From assembly GCA_016584305.1 (NCBI GenBank), contig JACEEZ010021753.1, positions 92,501-156,500 of the forward strand: DNA of 64,000 bases, read 5' to 3'. This DNA comes from Chionoecetes opilio (lineage: Eukaryota > Arthropoda > Malacostraca > Decapoda > Majidae). Both the position numbers and the translations under genes were made by a program. The notes below the pieces were generated by a model. The model had not been told where the DNA came from, ran no database searches, and saw only the letters and a program-made list of their open reading frames with translations. This document shows, piece after piece, positions 56,056 through 64,000 of the stretch (its first letter is position 1; each line of letters begins with the position of its first letter).

Positions 56056-58548
56056 GTGTATACTATGACCATTACGTATAGGTGTGTACTGTGTAAAGGT
56101 GTATACTATAGGGTGTGTACTATAGGGTGTAGACTATAAGGTGTGTACTATGGTTGTACTATAGGGTGTGTACTATCGGGTGTATACTATAGGGTGTATA
56201 CTATAGGGTGTGTACTATGGTGGGTGGTACTGTATAGTGTGTGTATACTATAGGGGTGTGTACTGTAAGGTGTGTACTGTAGTGTTTACTATAGGGTGTG
56301 TACTAGAGGTGTATACTATAGGGTGGTGGACTATAGGGTTATCCTATAGGGTGGGTATACTATAGGGTGTATACTATAGGGTGTATACTATAGGGTGTGT
56401 ACTATAGGTGTATACTATCAGGGTGTTGTCCTATAGTGTGTATACTATAGGGTGTGTACTATAGGGTGTATATCTATAAGGGTGTGTACTTAGGGTGTAT
56501 ACTATAGGGTGTGTCTATAGAGGGTTTATACTATAGGGTGTATAGCTATAGTGTGTATACTATAGGGTGTGTACTACAGGGGTGTGTATTATAGGGTGTG
56601 TACTATAAAGGGTGTAACTTTAAGGGTGTATACTATAGGTTGTGTACTATAGGTTTGTATTATAGGTTGTGTACTATAGGGTCTATACTATAGGGTGTGT
56701 ACTATAAAGGGTGTTATACTATAGGGTGGTGGTACTGTACGGGTTTGTACTGTAGGGTGTGGTACTGTAAGGGTGTGTACTATAGGGTGGTACTGTAGGG
56801 TGTATACTATAAGGGGTTACTATAGGGTGTGTACTGTAGGGTGTTGGACTATAGGTGTGTACTGTAGGGTCTTACTAATAGGGTGTATACTATAGGGTGT
56901 TTACTATAGGGCTGTATACTATATAGGCGTGTATACTATTGGGTTTATACTATTAGGGTGTGTAACTATATGTGTGATAGCTATAGGTGGTGTGTACTAT
57001 ATGGTGTAAGACTATAGGGTGTATACTAATAGTGTGGTGTACTATAGGGTGTATTACTGATATGTGTGTACTATATGGTGTATACTATAGGGTGTAATAC
57101 CTATAGGGTGTATACTATAGGGTGTGTACTACAGGGTGTGGTATTCTAGGGTGTGTACTATAGGTTTGTATACTGTAAGGTGTTATTATAGGGTGTGTAT
57201 ATAGGGTGTGTATTATAGGGTGTGTACTATAGGGTGTATCTGTAAAGGGTGTATACTATAGGGTGTGTACTATAGGGTCTATACTATAGGGTGTGTACTA
57301 TAGTGGTGTCATACTATAGGGTAGGTGTACTGTAGGGTGTGTACTGTAGGGGTGGTACTGTAAAGGTGTGTACTATAGGGTGTGTACTGTAGGGTGTATA
57401 CTATAGGTGTACTAGTGTTAGGTGTGTAAAACGTAGGGTGTGTACTATAGGTTGTGTACTGTAAGGGTGTGTACTATATGGTGTGTACTATAGGGTGTAT
57501 ACTATAGGGTGTACTATTAGGGTGTATACTATAGGGTTGTCTATAGTGTGTGTACTGTAAGGGTGTATACGTAGGGTGTATACTATAGGGTGTTTACTTA
57601 AGGGTGTGTACTATAGGGTGTGTCTATAGGGTGTGTACGATATGGTGTATACTATAGGGTGTACTATCGGGTGTGTACTGTAAGGGTGTATACTTATAGG
57701 GTGTGGTACGTAAGGGTGTATACTATAGGGTGTGTACTGTAAGGGTGTTGTACTAATAGGGTGTGTACTCTAGGGGTGTGTACTATAGGGTGTATACATA
57801 GGGTGTGATACTATAGGGTTTGTACTATAGGGTGTGTACTGTAACGGTGTGTACTATACTTAGGGTGTATCCTATAGGTGTGTACTATAGGGTGTATGAC
57901 TATAGGTTGTCTACTATATGGTGTGTATCTATAGGTTGTACTATAGGGTGTGTACATAGGGTGTATACTATAGGGTGTATACTATAGGTTGTATACTATA
58001 GGGGTTTGTACATAGGTGTGTACTGTAAGGGTGGTGTAAACTATAGGGTGTATACTATAGGTGTAGACTATAGGTTGTATACTATAGGGTGTGGTACTAT
58101 AGGTGGTATACTGTACGGGTGTATACTATAGGGTGTGTACTATAGGGTGTGTACTATAAGTGTGTATACTATAGGTGTGTACTATAAGGGTTGTGGTACT
58201 TGTAAGGGTGTGTACTATAGGGTGTGTTATCCTATAGGGTGTACTATAGGGTGTATTACTATATGGTGTAATACTATAGGGTGTGTACTGTAAGGGTGTT
58301 ACTATAGGGTGGTGTACTATGGGTGTATCCTATAGGGTGGTATACTATAGGTGTATACTATAGGGTGTGTACTATGGGTGGTGTACTCTAAGGGTTTGTA
58401 TACTATAGGTGTGTTACTATAGGGGTGTGTACTATAGGAGGGTGTATACTATAGGGTGTATACTATAAGGGTTGGGTACTGTAAAGGGTTGTGTACTATA
58501 GGTGTGTACGGTAAGGGTGTGTACTATAGGGTGTGTACTATAAGGACT
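56056..58548. repeat. 14-bp minisatellite, unit A
   Basis: Irregular copies of GGGTGTGTACTATA/GGGTGTATACTATA with abundant single-base indels. A short leading part of the same array lies at 53249-53311, beginning at the exon 12 donor. Confidence 0.95.
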
Positions 58549-59313
58549 AGGGTATTGTGCTATTATTGTTATTTATGTCTTTGTTGAGTAGTTTTTCCAT
58601 TAACGCATAGTAGTCTACATTACCTTACGTTTCTACATTACATAATACTAACACTGCATTACACTATTGCTGTACACATTACTATCCTAACACTGGCATT
58701 ACACTATTGCTGTACACATTACATATACTAACACTGCATTACACTATTGCTGTACACATTCATATACTAACACTGGCCATTACCACTTATCACTACATAA
58801 TACAATATACACATTACATATACTAAATAGCCATATTCAAGGTACTGGCCTATGGGGGGCTGGGTTTGTAGTGTTGTGGGGGGTGTTTTGTGTTGAGGTG
58901 TACTGATGTGTGTTGCAGTATTTGGATTTTTTGTTATTATTATTATTTTTTTCTATTTTTATTTTTTTGTTATTGTTTTTTTTGTATTATTATTATTTTT
59001 TTCTATGGTTATTTATTTGTTGTAATTATTGTTATTATTTTTTTTTTATATTGATGTTATTTATTGTTTTTTAATATGTATTGTTTTTAATGTTTATCGT
59101 TATTTTTTAATGTTTTTTTTTTTTTTTAATGTGATTGGTTTTTTTTATGTTATTGGGTTTTTTGATGTAAGTTATGTTTTTTGTTAATGGATTATTATTT
59201 TTTTGTTAACGTTATTATTGTTGTTTATTTTTTTATTTTAGGGTTTTAATGGTATTGGGCTTTTTAATGTTAGCATTGTTTTTTTTTATGGTATTATTTG
59301 TTTTATGGTATTA

Positions 59314-59613
59314 CAGTAAAACCTCTCATATTCGTCTTATTGGGCCAGGGAGTGTCCGGTAATGCAAGGATCCGAATAACGGGGGGATTATATATGGGGG
59401 TATATTTATATATATAAAAAAAAAAAAAAAAAAGATCTAGGTGTATATATATAGCTAGGAAATTTCGACCCCTAAAAAAATAAAAGAATAAATCAAAAAT
59501 AAATAAATAAATAATTCCTTAGTGTATAATGGCACCAAGGGAAGCTAGGGGGGAAAAAAAAGAGAACAAAAAAGTTACAAATAATGAAGGTCTGAATACG
59601 AGAGGCTTTACTG
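59314..59613. mobile_element. ~300-bp pogo-like MITE, unit A
   Basis: Left end CAGTAAAACCTCTCATATTC; the reverse complement of the right end is CAGTAAAGCCTCTCGTATTC. The interior is AT-rich with an A run at about 59417. A TA precedes the left end; the right TA is not present. Confidence 0.7.
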
Positions 59614-60485
59614 AGTTGTTATTGTGGTGTATGCCTTTGGTTTTGAGGTATACTGGGTGTGGTGTGTTCTTTATATTTCCCACACCTCCCACTCTTCCAA
59701 TACCTTTCCCCTCCACCCTCTCTCCCACCACCATCTCCCGCACTCTGTCCCACAGCTCAAGTCCCGCCCCTTCCCATCCTCTCTTCTCTACGCGCTCTTC
59801 CAGCCCGTCAGGGTGGCAAGGTTGGTAGAGAACGGGGTCAATTCCACCGGATGATTCCCCTTCTTCTCTCGACTCCGTAGGACTCCTTGTCCTCGTCCTT
59901 CCGTCTGCCGTTGGAGAGAGAGAGTGTGCGAGGTCAAGACTTCTTGGAGGTCTCCTTTGAAAATCTCCTCATCCATACGATGTTTCGGCCTGTCTTTGTT
60001 CTTGTTCTTCTTGAGGTCATTGTATGCCTTTACAGCTTTGACAGCTTCGTGCCGGCGTGTATTACTGTAGTTGTCGGAATCCCGGCGCGCGACCAGAAGG
60101 GGAGAATCTCCTCCACCACCGCCTTCCTGCTCCGCCTCTCTGCGACGTCTTCCCCATCTCCCGTGGTGGTGGTAGTAGCGGAGGAGGACCTGCTTCCTTC
60201 GATGGTAGCCGGGCTGGTGATTTCATCCTGATTGGAGCCTTGTCCCGATCAGCCAAAGATTCTAGCGGCTCTTGTTGCCATGTTTATAACCTGAGGAGAA
60301 AAAAGTGGAAATTTAGAAAAATGCCTTGGAATCGAGTCACGTACCTATAATGTTCACTTGTCGGGGACCCCTAAAGTTTATTAATTCCCCCAAATTTCAA
60401 CGTAATACTGTTTTACTATGAGAGAACCGGAATAACACACCAGCGTGCAACATTTCAAAACTTTTGCATTTTGGGACACCCTAGT

Positions 60486-62950
60486 GTATACTATACCATT
60501 ACTATAGGGTGTGTACTGTAAGGGTGTATACTATAGGGTGTGTACTATAGGGTGTATACTATAAGGGTGTGTACTATAGGGTGTGTACTATAGGGTGTGT
60601 ACTATAGGGTGTATACTATAGGGTGTATACTATAGGGTGTGTACTATAGGGTGTGTACTGTAAGGGTGTGTACTATAGGGTGTGTACTGTAAGGGTGTGT
60701 ACTATAGGGTGTGTACTATAGGGTGTGTACTATAGGGTGTATACTATAGGGTGTGTACTATAGGGTGTATACTATAGGGTGTATACTATAGGGTGTGTAC
60801 TATAGGGTGTATACTATAGGGTGTGTACTATAGGGTGTATACTATAGGGTGTGTACTATAGTGTGTATACTATAGGGTGTGTACTATAGGGTGTATACTA
60901 TAGGGTGTGTACTATAGGGTGTATACTATAGGGTGTGTACTATAGGGTGTATACTATAGGGTGTATACTATAGGGTGTATACTATAGGGTGTGTACTACA
61001 GGGTGTGTATTATAGGGTGTGTACTATAGGGTGTATACTGTAAGGGTGTATACTATAGGGTGTGTACTATAGGGTGTGTATTATAGGGTGTGTACTATAG
61101 GGTGTATACTATAGGGTGTGTACTATAGGGTGTATACTATAGGGTGTGTACTGTAAGGGTGTGTACTGTAGGGTGTGTACTTAGGGTGTGTACTATAGGG
61201 GTGTACTGTAAGGGTGTATACTATAGGGTGGTACTATAGGGTGTATACTGTAAGGGTGTGTACTATAGGGTGTGTACTGTAGGGTCTATACTATAGGGTG
61301 TTATTAACTATAGGGTGTGTACTATAAGGGGTGTATACTATAGGGTGTATACTATAGGGTGTATACTATAGGGTGTGTACTATAGTGTGTATACTATAGG
61401 GTGTGTACTATAGGTGTATACTATAGGGTGATACTATAAGGGTGTGTACTATAGGGTGTATACTATAGGGTGTGTACTATAGGGTGTATACTATAGGGTG
61501 TTACTATAGGGTGTATACTATAGGGTGTGTACTTACAGGGTGTGTATATAGGGTGTTGTAATATAAGGGTTGTATACTGTAAGGGTGTATATTATAGGGT
61601 GTGGTACTATAGGGTGTGTATTATGTATACGGGTGTGTACTATAGGGTGTTACTGTAAGGGTGTTACTATAGGGTGTGTACTATAGGGTCTATACTATAG
61701 GGTGTGTACTATAGGGTGTATACTATAGGGTGTGTACTGTAAGGTGTGTAACTGTAGGGTGTGTACTGTAAGGTGTGTACTATAGGGTGTGTACGTAAGG
61801 GTGTATACTATAGGGTGTACTATAGGGTGTGTACTGTAAGGGTGTGTACTATAGGGTGTGTACTTAGGGTGTGTACTATAGGGTGTGTACTATAGGGTGT
61901 ATACTATAGGGTGTGACTATAGGGTGTATCTATAGGGTGTACTATAGGGTGTGTACTGTAAGGGTGTATACTATAGGGTGTATACTATAGGGTGTTGTGT
62001 GTACTGTAGGTGTGTACTATAGGGTGTGTACTATAGGGTGTGTACTATAGGGTGTATACTATAGGGTGTTACTATAGGGTGTGTACGTAAGGGTGTATAC
62101 TATAGGGTGTGTACTAGTAAGGTGTATACTATAGGGTGTTTTGTACTGTAAGGGTGTGTAACTATAGGGTGTGTACTATAGGGTGTGTACTATAGGGTGT
62201 GTAACTATAAGGTGTTATACTATAGGGTGTGTACTATAGGTGGTGGGTGTACTGTAACGGTGTGTACTATATCTATAGGGTGTATACTTATAGGGTGTGT
62301 ACTATAGGGTGTATACTATAGGGTGTATACTATAGGGTGTGTACTATAGGGTGGTGTGTACTATAGGGTGTGTACTATAGGGTGTATACTATAGGGTGTA
62401 TCTATAGGGTGTATACTATAGGGTGTTATACTATAGGGTGTGTACTGTAGGGTGTGTTACTATAGGGTGTATACTATAGGGTGTATACTATAGGGTGTAT
62501 ACTATAGGGTGTGTACTATAGGGTGTATACTGTAAGGGTGTTACTATAGGGTGTGTACTATAGGTGTGTACTATAGGGGTGTATACTATAGGGTGTGTAC
62601 TATAGGGGGTTGTGTACTCTATAGGGTGTGTACTATAGGGTGTGTACTATAGGGTGTGTACTATAGGGTGTATACTATAGGGTGTGTACTATAGGGTGTG
62701 TACTGTAAGGGTGTGTACTATAGGGTGTGTACTATAGGGTGTATACTATAGGGTGTATACTATAGGGTGTATACTATAGGGTGTGTACTATAGGGTGTGT
62801 ACTGTAAGGGTGTATACTATAGGGTGTGTACTATAGGGTGTGTACTATAGGGTGTATACTATAGGGTGTATACTATAGGGTGTGTACTGTAAGGGTGTGT
62901 ACTATAGGGTGTGTACTGTAAGGGTGTGTACTATAGGGTGTGTACTATAA
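60486..62950. repeat. 14-bp minisatellite, unit B
   Basis: Roughly 170 copies of GGGTGTGTACTATA/GGGTGTATACTATA with interspersed GGGTGTGTACTGTAA variants. It shows a more regular higher-order alternation than unit A. Confidence 0.97.
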
Positions 62951-63059
62951 GGGACTAGGGTATTGTGCTATTATTGTTATTTAGGCTTTGTTGATGTAGT
63001 TGTCCATTAACGCCATAGTAGTCTACATTACATTAACGTTTCTACATTACATATACTAA

Positions 63060-63200
63060 CACTGCATTACACTATTGCTGTACACATTACATATACTAAC
63101 ACTGCATTACACTATTGCTGTACACATTACATATACTAACACTGCATTACACTATTGCTGTACACATTACATATACTAACACTGCATTACACTATCACTA
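63060..63200. repeat. ~45-bp tandem repeat after the minisatellite
   Basis: 'acatatactaacactgcatt'+'acactattgctgtacacatt' repeated three to four times; also at 58640-58790 in unit A. Confidence 0.9.
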
Positions 63201-63721
63201 CATAATACATATACACATTACATATACTAATAGCCATATTCAAGGTACTGGCCTATGGGGGGCTGGGTTTGTAGTGTTAGTGTGGGTGTGTTTTGTTTGA
63301 GGTGTACTGAGGTGTGTTGCAGTATTGGATTTTTTGTTATTATTATTATTTTTTCTATTTTTATTTTTTTGTTATTATTATTATTATTTTTTCTATTGTT
63401 TATTTATTTGTTGTAATTATTGTTATTATTTTTTTTTTTTATTATTGATGTTATTATTGGGTTTTTTAATAGTATTGTTTTTAATGTTGTTATTGTTATT
63501 TTTTAATGTTTTTTTTTTTTTTTAATGTTATTGGTTTTTTTTTATGTTATTGGGTTTTTTGATGGTATTTATGTTTTTTAATGGTATTATTATTTTTTTT
63601 TTAACGTTATTATTGTTTTATTTTTATTTTAGGGTTTTTAATGGTATTGGGCTTTTTAATGTTAGCATTGTTTTTTTATGGTATTATTTGTTTTATGGTA
63701 TTATTTGTTTTATGGTATTAC

Positions 63722-64000
63722 AGTAAAACCTCTCATATTCGGTCTAATTGGGCCAGGGAGTGGTCCGAGTAATGCAAGGATCCGAATAACGGGGGGATTA
63801 TATATGGGGGGATATGTATATATATAAAAAAAAAAAAAAAAAAAGATCTAGGTGTATATATATAGCTAGGAAATTTCGACCCCTAAAAAAAATTAAAAAA
63901 ATAAAATAAAAAATAAATAAATAAATAAATTCTAAGTGTATATGCACCAAGGGAAGCTAGGGGGAAAAAAAAGAAGAAAAAAAAAGTTCCGAATAATGAA
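63722..64000. mobile_element. pogo-like MITE, unit B (cut by window end)
   Basis: Starts CAGTAAAACCTCTCATATTC after ATTA; the right terminal repeat lies just past the window edge ('ccgaataatgaa' at 63989-64000 corresponds to the approach to the right end in unit A). Confidence 0.65.

Larger units (their letters stand above)
55390..59822. repeat. 4.4-kb tandem duplication, unit A (noisy)
   Basis: Parallels unit B (59823-64000) in order: transposon end, 14-bp minisatellite, 'actagggtattgtgctatta' block, 'acactattgctgtacacatt' repeats, T-rich tract, pogo-like MITE. Unit A differs by many one-base insertions and deletions, whereas unit B is regular. Confidence 0.85.
59823..64000. repeat. 4.4-kb tandem duplication, unit B (clean, runs off the window)
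   Basis: Same order as unit A, beginning near 'ggggtcaattccaccgg' (cf. 'gaggtcaattcccaccatga' at 55394). The last base of the window is inside the second copy of the pogo-like MITE. Confidence 0.85.

Noticed and set aside
59750..59822. Possible POLR3A exon 13 after a CCCACAG acceptor-like site
   Set aside because: Translation in all frames shows no similarity to the RPC1 region expected after exon 12.
56056..62950. TATAGGG motifs resembling phage T7-type promoters in the 14-bp array
   Set aside because: A by-product of the repeat unit; no biological context for such promoters here.

Overview
The window is eukaryotic and almost certainly from a decapod crustacean. Long (TC)n/(GA)n microsatellites, tRNA-derived SINEs, an abundant 'ctagttgtatttac...acagggcctg' interspersed repeat, small spliced exons and many retrotransposons and DNA transposons all point that way. 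This is inferred from repeat style and protein similarity; no species is claimed. There is no operon logic, CRISPR array or prokaryotic gene.

The only host gene recognised is the 5' part of POLR3A (RPC1, largest subunit of RNA polymerase III) on the + strand. Twelve exons run from the ATG at 36099 to 53248 and encode about 588 residues of a roughly 1390-residue protein, including the conserved NADFDGD catalytic loop. The remaining exons must lie beyond 64000. Exons 9 and 10 each lack one base in a homopolymer run. Introns 1, 5, 8 and 10 each contain a second copy of the preceding exon's 3' end with its 5' splice site, and several introns carry a minisatellite starting close to the donor. The introns also hold SINEs, three copies of a 212-bp TTAA-bounded MITE, a palindromic Tc1/mariner-derived element, an internally deleted piggyBac and a TA-flanked 343-bp MITE.

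1-6.8 kb is gene-free (SINE, microsatellites, a 502-bp inverted-repeat MITE, a 25-bp minisatellite, a LINE remnant). 6.8-12.75 kb is a broken Ty3/gypsy-type LTR retrotransposon (SGNH-hydrolase-like 5' module, gag, zinc knuckle, protease, RT, RNase H, integrase) with a 5'-truncated poly(A) LINE nested between protease and RT. A Penelope-like fragment may abut its broken end. 15.5-26.7 kb is a BEL/Pao element split by two insertions: one bounded by 1.7-kb direct repeats (15.9-21.4 kb), the other by short inverted repeats with TC-rich DNA (22.0-24.3 kb). Its RT is fused in frame to a LINE C-terminal region.

About 12.9-19.9 kb and 27.2-35.5 kb share an odd texture: isolated bases look replaced by their neighbours, giving excess homopolymers. 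Comparison with cleaner repeat copies in the same window suggests low-quality consensus rather than biology. The second stretch contains a palindrome of about 2 kb. From 53.3 kb the window is intron 12: a degraded minus-strand transposon inside a 14-bp minisatellite, and an approximately 4.4-kb tandem duplication (55.4-59.8 and 59.8-64.0 kb) whose first copy is much noisier than the second.
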